From NCBI GenBank assembly GCA_037974335.1, contig CM075760.1, positions 42,970,103 through 43,034,102 on the forward strand: 64,000 bases of DNA. Reading direction: 5' to 3'. This document shows, piece after piece, positions 34,126 through 45,200 of this stretch. The notes beneath the pieces were generated by a model that was not told the origin of the DNA, made no database searches, and was given only the letters and a program-made list of their open reading frames with translations. This DNA is from Prionace glauca (lineage: Eukaryota; Chordata; Chondrichthyes; Carcharhiniformes; Carcharhinidae). The position numbers and the translations under genes are program-made. How positions within the stretch are numbered: position 1 is the stretch's first letter; the number at the start of each line of letters is the position of its first letter.

Positions 34126-34189
34126 AATGTCAGAGCCACCAGCCAACAGTCCACATGAACACGATTTGAGTGTAACTTCATTGCTACCT

Positions 34190-34490
34190 GGGCGGCACGG
34201 TAGCACAGTGGTTAGCACTACTGCTTCACAACTTCAGGATCTAGGTTCGATTCCCGGCTCGGGTCACTGTCTGTGTGGAGTTTGTACATTCTCCTCGTGT
34301 CTGCGTGGGTTTCCTCCCACAGTCCTTAGAGCTGTGGGTTAGGTTGATTGGCCATGCTAAGAAATTTCCCCTTAGTCGAGGGATTAGTGGGTATAGTATA
34401 TGGGGGTAGGGCCTGGGTTGGATGGTGTTCGGTGCAGACTCGCTAGGCCGAAGGGCCTCTTTCTGCACTGTAGGGGTCTATGGAACTTCT
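34190..34490 (+). repeat. HE1-type (V-SINE) element, full length
   Basis: ggcggcacggtagcacagtg head, B box ggttcgattcc, core and the tail with gccgaagggcctctttctgc. It lies directly beside the 5' end of the L2-like LINE. Confidence 0.9.
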
Positions 34491-34549
34491 ATGGCGATGC
34501 TCAATATTATGTGATGAAATTGTGAGTGATATGTATTTGCTGCAATTAC

Positions 34550-34800
34550 AGGGGTGGCATTGTGGCATTGTTGCCTCACAGCGCCAGTGACATGGGTTTG
34601 ATTCCTGGCCTGGATCATTGTCCGTGTGGAGTTTGCACATTCTCCCCGTGCCTGTGTGGGTTTCCGCCGGGTGCTCCAAATTCCTCCCACAGATTGAAAG
34701 ACGTGCTGGTTGGATGCATTGTCATGAACAGGCGACGAGGAGAATTTCACAGTAACTTCATTGCAGTGTTAATGTAAGCCTACTTGTGACTAATATTTTT
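34550..34800 (+). repeat. HE1-type (V-SINE) element, second subfamily
   Basis: Head ggtggcattgtggcattg, core cgtgcctgtgtgggtttccg, and the tail cttcattgcagtgttaatg. The tail type differs from its neighbour at 34190-34490. Confidence 0.88.
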
Positions 34801-35540
34801 TTTCAAAAAAGAGTTGTTTTTATATGGTTTGTAGGCTGTGAGAAGAAATACGGTCTGGACAGTTGTTAACCAAGGCAGTAATCGAAACAAGGGGATTGTT
34901 TCATAAATGAATACGTGAAACATAAATTACAATAGGAAAATAGACCACAGAGTAAAGTTCAGTACAGTATTTACATCGAACAACGCAATATTTACTGACA
35001 AGATAGTTTTGTGTAATCTGTTGAATTGCTTGTAAAAAGAATTCCAGAGCAATTCTGTTCTGAATGGAACTGAACATTACAGGTAGAAATTTTGAACTCT
35101 CCCACAAGGTGGCAGCAAGGCTCAGAACCAACTGCTTTTTAGCGGTATGTTTGGTTAATATTTCCACACCTCTGTAACAGTGAGGAACAATTAACACGTT
35201 TCATTTAATTATCAACATTTTCACCTGGCGTAAGCCTGTTTCCATTGCAGACTGATATTTTAAACAGTGTTACTTTCCGATAACCCTATTTCACTGCATC
35301 GACAGAGCTAATTTCAGGAAACTAACGGGAGTTTGTGTTGTGACTGGTGGGCAGCCAGTTTTGCAGCCACGACGTGAATGCAATAATCAGGCAGAAAGAA
35401 TGTTCGGTTTGTGCCGTTTCTGATGGCATTTCTGCTAATTGTTCTCTGGGTCTTTGTGCACAGAAACGTATTCCAGTGTCAGTGTGTAACTGGCTGCTGT
35501 AAACAGTCCTCAGCAGACAGCAGCTGTGACCCAGAAACCC
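34801..35540. other. Stretch between SINE pair and second V segment
   Basis: No exon or repeat recognised. It would be the J-proximal side of the - strand V segment. Confidence 0.4.
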
Positions 35541-35545
35541 GCGGC

Positions 35546-35584
35546 AGTTTTTGCACGAGAATTTCACTCGTTCTCATCACTGTG
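35546..35584 (-). promoter_or_regulatory. Recombination signal sequence, 23-bp spacer (- strand)
   Basis: On the - strand: heptamer CACAGTG (35584-35578), 23-base spacer, nonamer GCAAAAACT (35554-35546). Confidence 0.9.
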
Positions 35585-35869
35585 AGACTCTGCGCACAGT
35601 AATAGACCGCGGTGTCAGACAACCGCAGCTCCGAGATTGTCAGTCGGTACAACCTGTCTGACTGCTGGACTCTATCTGAAAACCGGGTCCGAGCGAAATC
35701 GGCCTTGAATTCATAACTGTCGCTTGGGTCCCGGCGGACGGCAAACTCAGGCTGTCTGCCTGGGTACTGACGGTACCAGAATAAATAATCAGTGTCGGCG
35801 GTAAAGGAGCAGCTTGAAGTGACATATTTTCCCTCTGGCGGTGTGAGTGAGGATTCCCGCTGAGATCTG
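35585..35869 (-). CDS. TCR alpha/delta-like V segment (leader not found)
   Basis: The - strand frame shows SSLTPPEGKYVTSSCSFTA with the first Cys, then DYLFWYRQYPGRQPEFAV, FADFARTRFSD-type framework 3 and LSDTAVYYCAQSL with the second Cys directly before the heptamer. YLFWYRQYPG is typical of TCR V-alpha/delta. The presumed acceptor gtattccag leaves the V frame in a phase other than the usual 1, and no convincing hydrophobic leader lies within 200 bases. It may therefore be a V pseudogene, or the leader may be further away or diverged. It points opposite to the V segment at 31.2 kb, so joining would need inversion or a partner on its own strand. Confidence 0.8.
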
Positions 35870-35889
35870 GAATACACATTTTAAAAAGT

Positions 35890-36610
35890 GAAATGATCAA
35901 CTGAAGTGAAATGTGACTATTAGTGGTTATCCCAATTAGTGGATCTCCCAATTCGACACTTACTGCGTTCAGGACTAATCATTGAGTTTAACAACTTCAG
36001 ATCATCTCCTCTCCTCCATCTTCATCCCAATTTCATTTATTTTGTTTTATTTCATTCTATCTTATTTATTTACTTTTTGTCGTTTTATGTCTTCTATATA
36101 TATATTAACTTTCATTTTTGCATTATTTAAAATCTCATTTTCCAACTTGTCGTCCCTCCCCCTCCCCCTCCACCCCGCTCGGTCCATCTCCTACATTTCC
36201 TTTGCCCTGCCATTTCCACATTCTGATCTCTTAATTGGCAGCCAGCAACACCCTTCTTAGCCATGATCACTACCATTTACATTCCCTTTGTTTTTGTATT
36301 TATATGTGATAAGTTTGCCACCCACCCAACACCCATATCCCTCACCATTACAGTATAAATCTCTTCCAAATGTCTTGGTCTTCAGCTCTGACGAAGAGTC
36401 ATCCAGACTTTGAACATTACTTCCATTCTCTCTTCACGGGTTTTTTCAGATCTGTTGAGATTTTCGAGCATTCTTGTTCCAGATTCCAGCATCCGCAGTA
36501 CACTTGTTTATACCGAGAAGCATTTGTCAGACAGATTTGTCCCTGGTACATAAAAAGAAAATGCTGAAGTAGAAATAAAACGCCAATTTAGCATGGACAG
36601 ATTAGATTAA
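35890..36610. other. Pyrimidine-rich stretch with an interspersed repeat
   Basis: T/C-rich from 36030 to 36370. The end (gctctgacgaagagtcatcc to agattccagcatccgcag, about 36385-36500) is a common shark interspersed repeat also seen at 41.3 and 63.7 kb. Confidence 0.5.
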
Positions 36611-36627
36611 AATTCTTGCAGGCAGTT

Positions 36628-36693
36628 TCCCTGGAGATCTGCTGGTTGGGGTTCGGCACTTTCACAGCAGTGATACAATTCCAGGTCAGGGAA
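36628..36693 (+). pseudogene. tRNA-Glu pseudogene (anticodon UUC remnant)
   Basis: It starts tccctgg, keeps ggttcggcactttcac around the anticodon, and ends aggtcaggga. T and D arms are decayed and it is six bases short. Its downstream flank (36770-36870) is homologous to the flanks at 52.92-53.03 and 63.3-63.42 kb. Confidence 0.75.
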
Positions 36694-36894
36694 TGAAGGT
36701 ATATTGTTTTCCTATAGCAAACAAGTTAAGTGGAGTTGGAATTATTTTCTGATCGAAAACATGAGTGATATTGGTGCCAGTTTCAACAGCAGAAAGAAAG
36801 ATCTGTCCCACTCCACAATCCCGACAATTACCCACAGCAATTTATATTTGCACTGTCCTTTTTGGCTCCTCCAGTCAAAATGAAGAATGATATA

Positions 36895-37200
36895 TTCTCA
36901 TAGAATCTCGACAGTATAAAAGAAGGCCGTTTGGCCCGTTGAATCCACGCCAACAATATTCCCACCCACGTCCGATTCCCGTAAACCAATAGATTTACCC
37001 CGCTAATCCCGCCAGCACTAGGGTCAATTCAGCATGGCTAAACTTAAACCACAGGTCTTTCGAAAAGAAACCGGAGCACCCGGAAGAAACCCACGCAGAC
37101 ACGGTGAGAACGTGCAAGCTTCACACAGACAGTGACGAGAGAAATTTAACCTGTGTCCCTGGCGCTGTGAGGCATCAGTGTTAATCACTGTGCCGCCCTT
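36895..37200 (-). repeat. HE1-type (V-SINE) element
   Basis: Reverse orientation: the head complement is at 37175-37200 (cactgtgccgccc), the core complement at 37060-37110, and the tail with ggccgtttggcccgtt at 36925-36945. Confidence 0.85.
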
Positions 37201-37794
37201 TCTACTGCGTTCAATGTTACTGCAGCTCACTGAATTCAAAGTGCAGTGTTGGTATCAGCCTATGATAATCCATCTTGTGGAAATTCTGCTGACCAACATT
37301 ATCTGATCACAGTTAATGGACCATGGGTTCCAGCCCCACAGTGGGCGCCATTGTTTTTGAACTTTGCTGCTTTTCTGGGTGAACTCTCACTGTCCATTCT
37401 CGGGCAGCGTCACCGCTCAAACTGAATCGTTCTCCATCCCGCGCTGTTAATCTCGCAGCTACTGTTTCTGAGTGAAAACTGGCCCCACTTCACTGGCGTT
37501 GGGAGAGTGCACTGCTGAATTCAATTAAACTTTTTCTTGTCATTGAGCCCGAGATTTGGACCCAGATCAGAGAGATATTTGTGTCAGTAGAAACAATAAA
37601 ATTTACCCCATTAATAGCCAGATTTTTACCCGCATCGGCATTTTGTATCATGAGCTCTTTGCAGCCGATCGCTCTCTTTTGTTTTGTTCTTCACATGACA
37701 TTTCCAATTCAGACACGAAAGAGAAAATTTCCCTGGTACTGATTCCGACAGAACTGGAAGTAACGCAGGATTGTTGTACCGCAATAAATCTACA
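37201..37794. other. Stretch before tRNA-Glu
   Basis: From about 37560 it belongs to the inverted duplicated block shared with 56.25-56.4 kb; otherwise unassigned. Confidence 0.5.
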
Positions 37795-37866
37795 TTCCCT
37801 GACCGGGAATCGAACCCGGGCCACGGCGGTGAAAACGCCGAATCCTAACCACTAGACCACCAGGGA
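37795..37866 (-). tRNA. tRNA-Glu (anticodon UUC)
   Basis: 72 nt. The acceptor TCCCTGG pairs with TCAGGGA, the A box is TGGTCTAGTGG, the anticodon loop is TTTTCAC, and the T arm is CCGGG-TTCGATT-CCCGG. It is the inverted-block partner of the tRNA-Glu(CUC) at 56179. Confidence 0.93.
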
Positions 37867-38489
37867 AGTTAACCCAGCCTTTTTAAAATAATAATTTATC
37901 CACGAATCACCTGCTTTTTATTTTATTTCGGATTTTTTTATTCACCAAATGCAAATTTACCCTTCAAATTGTCATGTTTATACCACACACAAGTGAGTGC
38001 TTCAGCCAATGAAAGCAGTGAAGCCTCTTAGCTGGAACATGAAATTGACAGTGAGGTGAAATAGTCCCGCAAGCTACTCAGGTGACACCTTCAATTTCCA
38101 AAACACATCAAACTTATCACTGTGGCTTCTGTGGAACTTACAAGGTAACACAAGGCAGACGTTCAACACGGAGGGCAAGTGGCACAAGTCATTTACCAAA
38201 CTATATCATGTCGCTTCTCTTCCTGATTTTGTTGCTGCCTCTCTTCCAGCTCCTTCTGGCCGTTCAGCTCCCCGGGTGAATTCGCTGCTTGATACAGACA
38301 CAGACAGTTGGTGAACACGAACTTTACCTGGAAAGCAGGGAAATCCAATGTATGACACACGGCATTGAGAGGAGATGGAGTTTAGAGATGACAGTACAAA
38401 GAGACAGAGATATCTCATCTTCCTGATCGAGTTACTGATGGCAGGAATGTACACTGTGCGAATTTTCCACTGTCACCCTCTCAAAGAAC

Positions 38490-38625
38490 AAAGAACAAAG
38501 AACAACCCAGCATGGGAAACAGGCCCTTCGGCCCAACGAGCCGGCGCCGCCGCATCCTCCTACACCTATTCTACCCTGAGTGTCTACGAGTCTCCTTCCA
38601 GCCGAGAGCACGAAGTTTAGTTTTG
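38490..38625 (-). repeat. Retroposon 3' fragment
   Basis: Repeated agaacaaagaacaaagaac followed by aaacaggcccttcggcccaa is the complement of the LINE/SINE tail at 13.4 kb. Confidence 0.6.
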
Positions 38626-38639
38626 AAGTGTTTGAAGCC

Positions 38640-39040
38640 TTGCTACAGTAATTAAGGGTTTTGTTGAGACCACATTTGGAATAGTGTGTGCAGTTCGGAT
38701 CCCCGCATTTTAGACAGAATAAAATCTGACAACGCTGGAATCTGAATCAAAAGCAGAAAACGCTGGAAAATCTCAACAGTTTAACGAGAAAGAATAGACA
38801 GCATTTAAAAGCTGAAACATTACTTCTCCTGATCCGGGAATCTAAAACAGGATCTCAGGATAAGGCGTTGATTATTGAGAATTGCGATGAGGAGAAATTG
38901 TTTCACTCAAAGGCTCGTGAATCTTCGGAATTCTCAACTCCAGAGGGTTAGAGATGCTCCATCATTGAACACATTTCAGTTTGGGTTAGATAGATTTATG
39001 ATCTATCCAGGAATGAATGGAAATAGGGATATGGAACAGG
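38640..39040 (+). mobile_element. CR1-type LINE fragments
   Basis: tggaatagtgtgtgcagttc at 38683-38702 and the C-terminal block (aggagaaattgtttcactc, 38888 onward; MRRNCFTQRLVNLRNS) are CR1-derived. The second part has its inverted copy at 55895-56113. Confidence 0.7.
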
Positions 39041-39277
39041 AACAAATGCTCAGTCACAAGTTCATGTTTCGGTTGTAGTTTTTAAGTTTAATGGCATAAT
39101 GGAAGCATGTATATAATGTTATATGTAATATGTTTGAAGCCGTTCGTCATTAAATAATGTTGGTAACATTAGACAACAGTAACAATTGAGAGCTTTATTT
39201 TTTTGACGCCCACAGATCCATTGACAAACCGCAACTGTTTGCCTCTGAATGCTGATGGTAAAAAGATAGTAAAATTC

Positions 39278-39351
39278 CGTCCCTGGGTGGGATCGAACCA
39301 CCAACCTTTCAGTTAACAGCCGAACGCGCTAACCAATTGCACCACAGAGAC
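39278..39351 (-). tRNA. tRNA-Asn (anticodon GUU)
   Basis: 74 nt. The acceptor GTCTCTG pairs with CAGGGAC, the D arm is GGTGCAATTGGTTAGCGCG, the anticodon loop is CTGTTAA, and the T arm is GGTGG-TTCGATC-CCACC. TTTT follows a few bases downstream on the - strand. Confidence 0.94.
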
Positions 39352-40278
39352 TGCGATAGTTAAATATCTTCTAAATTAGTATGTCAATAACCACAATTCT
39401 ATTTCTGCAAAACCTGTTCGAGAACTGCAGCATGACCGCACTGTTTACAATTCTATACAAGTCTCTTTAGTTCCGTTGATCCCGCAGCACTGCTGTAGTG
39501 TGTTGGTTATTCCCTTTCTCCTATGAACGGGCTGGTAAAATGAATCCATGTCTCTTACCACAGGGAAGAATTCAACGGGAGGGAAGGGAACCGACCACCA
39601 GGAGCCCAGCGATCCAATATTTTCCACTCAATCTTCAATAACACCATTCGCAGCTACACCTCCATCCGAATATTATGATCCATTTCCCTCAGGATTTGTT
39701 CCAAGATTTATTTTTTCCCTTGAGTTCTTCTCCTCACTTTGACATAAGTTTCGCTTCAAGAAACAACACAAATGGAGTTGCAAATCTGAGGGCGAACAGT
39801 GGGAAACAAGTCACAGGATAACACAAATCCCATGGTGCTGATTTCCAGATTCACAACACTCAGCTTTTCAACCAAATGGGGCAATTTATCACTGAAAAGT
39901 TGTGGAAAGGTGGTGTGAATTGTGTTTGTGAATCACTCGGATCTTGGGTAAATGCTACTCGAAGGTTCAGTGAGCCGGATATAATCTATCTGCGTTTTGC
40001 TGAGCTTGTGTTCGGTGTATGGGGAGGTTTGAACGGGGTTGGACCTTGTGTCCCGGGGATGGGCAGTAACCCGCTAACTGAAGCTGCAGTCGCCGCTTTC
40101 TGCTGGCGGTTGGAGACTGCGGGATATAATCCTGCTGCTTCTCACTGTGGAGCCGGGGAAAGCAGAATCTTTGATGGGTTTGTTCCCCGGTCAGAAATGA
40201 GGCCTCGAATAACGGGTATTAATGGAGGTGACGCTGCTGTAGCCTTTAATAATGTGACAAAAATAAGCAAAGCACCCT
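39352..40278. other. Flank of tRNA-Asn and tRNA-Ile
   Basis: 39352-39760 belongs to the inverted block shared with 54.05-54.47 kb; the 60-residue open frame there is conserved by duplication only. 40080-40225 is tandemly repeated at 40870-41020. Confidence 0.6.
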
Positions 40279-40373
40279 TTTCCAGTGGCGCAATCGGTTA
40301 GCGCGCGGAACTTATACAGCAGTGCAGCCAGCGGGCTTTGCCGAGGTTGTGAGTTCGACTCTCACCTGGAGCA
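40279..40373 (+). tRNA. tRNA-Ile (anticodon UAU) with intron
   Basis: The body, A box AGTGGCGCAATCGG, anticodon context CTTATA, a ~21-base intron after position 37 (cagcagtgcagccagcgggc), and the B box end GAGTTCGACTCTC match the intron-containing tRNA-Ile(UAU) of vertebrates. The 3' acceptor CTGGAGC is intact, but the first two 5' bases no longer pair well and the anticodon stem has one A-G mismatch. TTTTTT follows at 40377. It is probably a gene, possibly weakened. Confidence 0.8.
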
Positions 40374-40574
40374 CTGGTTTTTTGGTGAGAACATCGTCCA
40401 GTGGTCGAATCCCTTGACCAGCCCGTAATCCGGGGATCACCAGGGCGCTGGTGGAATTTAAAAACAACAAAACTATTGGATTAGGAATCGATTGATGATC
40501 ATGAAACTGCTGTCTATTGTTGGGGAAAAAAATCATGATTCACTAATGTCCTTCAGGGAAGAAAATCTGCTGTT

Positions 40575-40670
40575 GTGAGACGGTCTGGCGTACATATGAC
40601 TCCAGAGCCACAGCAAAGTGGTTGTCCCTCAACTGGGGATGGGCAATAAATGTTGGTCAGCGGCGCGCAT
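40575..40670 (+). repeat. Short interspersed repeat (gactccaga-type)
   Basis: tctggcgtacatatgactcc, cagcaaagtggttg and gggatgggcaataaatgttgg recur in the same order at 49040-49160. Confidence 0.7.
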
Positions 40671-41039
40671 GCTCCAGCAAGGAAAGGAAGATCCGGAATG
40701 TGTGGGTTTGAGAGAAGCTTTCTGAACTGTCGGAGCTGGAAATGGGCGTCAGTGAATAATGTCGCGTTTGAATGAGCAGAGATGGGGGAATGTAACATGC
40801 AGTGTAAAATACTCTGCTGAGTTAATTGTCAACGACAAATCCTCACTTTGAGTTTAAAGAAATGTACAGGTGCATCTGCAGTCGCGCCTTTCTGCTGTTA
40901 GGGGGTGATTGGAGAGTGCGGGTTAAAATCTGTCCCTGTCTCCAATGTGGAGCCGGAGAAGAGAGAATCATTGTTGGGTTTGTTTTCCGGTCTGAAACGT
41001 GGCTTCGAGTGACTGTTATTTTTTTTTTTCCTTTTTGTC

Positions 41040-41600
41040 TCCTCTAAATTAATATTTCGTTTTCAATTTCTTTCTCTTCTCCATCATACAGTTTGCATAT
41101 TTCTTTTTCTCAGAAACAAAAAAAATAGCGATTTTTTTGACTGTACTTCATACAAAGCAGAATATCATGGGAGTCCTCCACCAGTCCCGTAGCATCAGAG
41201 GAAACTGCACTGACAAGACACGCTGTAAATTTGAAGCCTTTTGTGTTTTATATCAGTTAGTTCAACGAAGATAAACACAAAATACTGCAGATGTTGAAAT
41301 ATGATACAGAAACTGAAAATGCTGGAAAACCTCAGCAGGTCTGATAACATCTGTGGAAAGAGGATAGAGCTAAAGTTTCGAGTCTGGGAGACCCTTCCTC
41401 GGAGCTTAGCTCAGACTCGAAACGTTGGTTCAATTAGTTCAGTGAAGTTGCCCAGTCCATTATGGCAGTACCTTCGTTGAGCTGGACTTTCCTCCAGCGA
41501 AAGAAAATCGTTTTCAAATAGGAATCGTCAATTGAAAATATAGATGCGTTTGCCAGAATTAAGTGATTTAAGATGTCAGTAGTGAATATAACCAAACTGA
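41040..41600 (+). repeat. Direct duplication with 63473-64000
   Basis: From ctcctctaaattaatatttc to atagatgcgtttgccag the sequence recurs in the same order and orientation at the end of the window with only scattered differences. It includes the retroposon-like segment 41280-41420 (gctggaaaacctcagcaggt). Confidence 0.9.
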
Positions 41601-41814
41601 ATTTGACCTGACAACATTCAGTTGAGCCATGTGAAGTAGATCTCTCGGGCACCTGAGAATTTGCTGGGATGATTCTGGTCGACATTGAACAGACGCAAGC
41701 CAGTCTGGGCATTTACACGGCGATTGTAACCAGGTTGGACTGGAACCGTTTCTACTACATTACAGATATTGAGCAAAGTACCCCAAAATCCAATGTAGCA
41801 GTGCAGAGCCGGGG

Positions 41815-44040
41815 ACGTTCGGACGGGGAGGAATTCGTAAGATGTGTATTGGAAGGGTCCTTGCAGCAGTATGTAGATATCCCGACTAGAGAGGGGGCTA
41901 TACTGGATTTAGTTCTGGTCAATGAGCCGGGTCAGGTGATTGAGGTTGCGGCAGGTGAACCTGTGGCTAATAGTGACCACAACTCTGTCTACTTTAGGAT
42001 ACAAATGGAAAAAGATGAGGATAGCGAACATGGTACTGTTGTTTAAAAAGGGTAGGAGGGATAACCCGGGTAACTATAGGCCGGTGAGTTTACCGGCAGT
42101 GGTAGGCAAGTTGATGGAGAGGATTCTTAGGGATAGGATGTATGAGCACTTTTAGCGTTGCGATCTGATTAAGGATACGCAGCGTGGCTTTGTCCGAAGG
42201 GGAGGGTGCTAAATTGGGGGAGGGCTATATACAGCCGGAATGGGCAGGAGCTTAGGGATACAGACTGGGATAGGCTGTTGGAGGGCAAGTCTACGTTAGG
42301 CATGTGGGAGTCTTTCAAGGGAAAACTGCAATGGGTGCAGGAAAGGCATGTGCCGGTTAGGAGGAAGGATGGGAAAGGTAGGATTAGAGAGCCGTGGATT
42401 ACTAGAGACATAGAAGACCTGGTTAGTAAGAAACGAGAGACGTATGTCAGGTCTAAGCAGCTGGGAACGGAAAGAGCGTTGGAGGAGCACAGAGAGAGTA
42501 GGAGGGATCTCAAAAGGGGAGTTATGAGGGTAAAAAGGGGGCATGAGAGGGCTTTGGCAGGTAGGATTAAGGAAAATCCAAAGGCGTTTTACTACTATGT
42601 TAGGAGCAAAAGGGTGGGTAGGGGTAAAATCGGTCCTCTCAGGGGCAGACGAGGGGAATTGTGCTTAGAGTCTGAGGGAATGGGGGAGATCCTGAATAAA
42701 TACTTTGCATCGGTATTCACGAAGGAGAGGGGCTTGATGTCTGGTCCGGTCATCGAGGGAACTGTAGACCAATTGAAGGATCTATCGATTACGAGGGAAC
42801 AAGTATTAGGGCTTTTAGGTAGCATTAAAACTGTTAAATCTCCGGGGCCCGATGGCATTTATCCTAGGCTGCCTAGGGAGGCGAGAGATGAGATTGCTGG
42901 GCCTCTGACGCAAATCTTTGTCTCTTCTTTGGACACAGGTGAGGTCCCAGAGGACTGGAGGATAGTGAACGTGGTACTGTTGTTTAAAAAGGGTAGGAGG
43001 GATAACCCGGGTAACTATAGGCCGGTGAGTTTAACGTCAGTGGTAGGCAAGTTGATGGAGAGGATTCTTAGGGATAGGATGTATGAGCACTTAGAGCGTT
43101 GCGATCTGATTAAGGATACACAGCGTGGCTTTGTAAAGTCTTGCCTTACGAATCTGGTAGAATTTTTTGAGGAGGTGACAAAAACAGTCGACGAAGGACG
43201 AGCCGTTGATTTCAGAAAGGCATTTGACAAAGTCCCTCATGGTAGGTTGGTAGAAAAGATTAAGGCTCATGGAATACATGGCCAGGTATCTAGATGGGTG
43301 AAGAACTGGCTTGCTAAGTGGAGACAGAGAATAGTAGTGGAGGGGTCCTTTTCTAGCTGGAGGTCTATCACTAGTGGTGTGTTGCAGGACTCAGTACTGG
43401 GACCTCTTCTCTTTGTGGCGTATATAAATGACTTGGAAGAGGGAATAAGTGGTGTGATCAGCAAATTTGCTGATGACACCAAGATGGCTGGATTGGCAGG
43501 CAGTGAGGAGCAGTGTTTGGCAATACAACGGGATATTGATAGGCTGGTATATTGGGCAGATACATGGCAAATGGAGTTTAATCCAGATAAATGTGAGGTG
43601 ATGCATTTTGGCCGGAATAATGTAGGGAGGAGTTATATGATAAAGGGTAAGTCCATAAGGAGTATAGAATCGCAGCGAGACCTGGGGGTGCAAGTGCATA
43701 ATCTTTGAAGGTGGCAGTACAAGTGGAGAAGGTTGTGAAGAAAGCCTATGGTATGTTAGCCTTTATAGGAAGGGGTATAGAATATAAGAGCTGGAGTCTA
43801 ATGTTGCAGTTGTATAGAACTTTGGTTAGGCCGCATTTGGAGTACTGCGTCCAGTTCTGGTCGCCTTACTACCGGAAGGACGTGGAGACTCTGGAGAGAG
43901 TGCGGAGGAGGTTTACCAGGATGTTGCCTGGTATGGAAGGACTGGGGTATGAGGAAAGATTGAAGAAATTGGGGCTCTTTTCCCTTGAAAGACAGCGACT
44001 GAGGGGGGATCTAATAGAGGTATATAAGATTATGAATGGT
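41815..44040 (+). mobile_element. CR1-type LINE with an internal duplication
   Basis: Part of the endonuclease (PTREGAILDLVLVNEPGQ and SDHNSVYF, 41880-42000), then an out-of-place RT segment (42017-42194), then the usual linker and RT in a 500-residue frame (42206-43708): [46 protein letters not shown] at 43465-43476, and RPHLEYCVQFWSPYYRKD in the last frame (43705-44040). The 3' end is cut by a SINE at 44041. There are two to three breaks in total. It is a different subfamily from the 26.4 kb copy. Confidence 0.9.
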
Positions 44041-44238
44041 ATTTTTTTTATAGAATAGAACCCTACAGTGCAGAAACAGGCCCTTCGGCCCATCGAGTCT
44101 GCACCGAACACAATCCCACCCAGACCCTATCCCCACACATTTTACCTGCTAATCCCTCTAACCTACACATCCCAGGATACTAAGGGACAATTTTAGCATA
44201 GCCAATGAACCTAACCCGCACATCTTTGGACTGCAGTC
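44041..44238 (-). repeat. HE1-type SINE, 5'-truncated
   Basis: Poly(T) at 44042-44050 marks its A-rich 3' tail on the - strand, followed by the complement of the tail (cccttcggcccatcgagtct) and of gatgtgcgggttaggttcat. The same subfamily lies at 48841-49035. Confidence 0.88.
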
Positions 44239-44239
44239 G

Positions 44240-45200
44240 ATTCCAGGCCGTCACCACCTGCTGGGTTAAAAAACGTTTTTTCTCGCAACTCCACTAAACA
44301 TTCTTATCTTCACCTTGAAACGTGTACCTGTGACTGACCATTCAACTAAGGAGAACAACTGTTCCTTCTCTACTTTATGCATCTCTCTCCTAATCTTGAA
44401 CAACACGATCAGATTGCACCTCAGTTGTTCTGCTCAAAAGAAAACAAAACAAGCCTATCCAAACATTTTTCATAACAATGATATCCCATAACAGGAAGCA
44501 TCCTGGTGAATCTCCTCTGCATCCTTCCGAAAAAATAGCGACCAGAATTCCACATGACTCTCCAGTTGTGGCCTCACTAATGTTCTATACAACTACAACA
44601 CGACTCTCCCTCTTTTGCAACCTATGTCTCGAATGTAATCTACTCACACGCCCTTCTGCTTTAAAGATCTGTGGGCAACCACGTCAAGATCCCTTTGTTC
44701 CACAGAGCTTTCTCGTGTCCTACCATACGTTGAGTACTTCCTTGTCAAATTACTCCTTCCTATCATCTCACACTTTTCAGGGTGATTTGTCTGCACATTT
44801 GAACATTCCATCTGTATCTTTTTTGCAGCCATTACGCGCTCATTAATACATTATGCACTCAGTAGGCACCCTTCCATTGCTGGTGTTATCAGCAAAATTA
44901 CTTATCATAGCTCCGAACAGTTATCAATGTGTCATTTGCATTAATTATGATAATTGGGGCCCAACACAGAACCCTGTTGTACTCCACTGGCTTGCAGTTA
45001 CTAAAGCACCTTTTTAACATCACCGTCTGCTTCGACAACTGAGCTAATTTTGAATCAATTTTATCAAATTATCCTGTACCCTATGTGAATTTGCCTTCCT
45101 TACAAGCCCCCTATGTGGAAACTTGCCAACGCTTTTCTAAAATCTATATAAACCTGCTAGTTTCTTCTGGCATTTTGCTGAACATACATACTGGCCTCCA
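44240..45200 (-). mobile_element. Old CR1-type LINE remnant
   Basis: The - strand shows decayed RT C-terminal motifs: complement blocks gcatcctggtgaatctcctc (44497), ccagaattccacatgactct (44542), tgtggcctcactaatgttct (44566) and acagaaccctgttgtactcc (44969), in CR1 order. Many indels. Confidence 0.7.

Noticed and set aside
37150-37200. CACTGTG words that look like recombination heptamers
   Set aside because: They belong to the SINE head and lack a nonamer at 12 or 23 bases.
39445-39627. 60-residue open frame conserved in two inverted copies (39445-39627 and 54185-54367)
   Set aside because: Conservation is explained by the block duplication; there is no domain, no relatives known to me, and the surrounding noncoding DNA is equally conserved.
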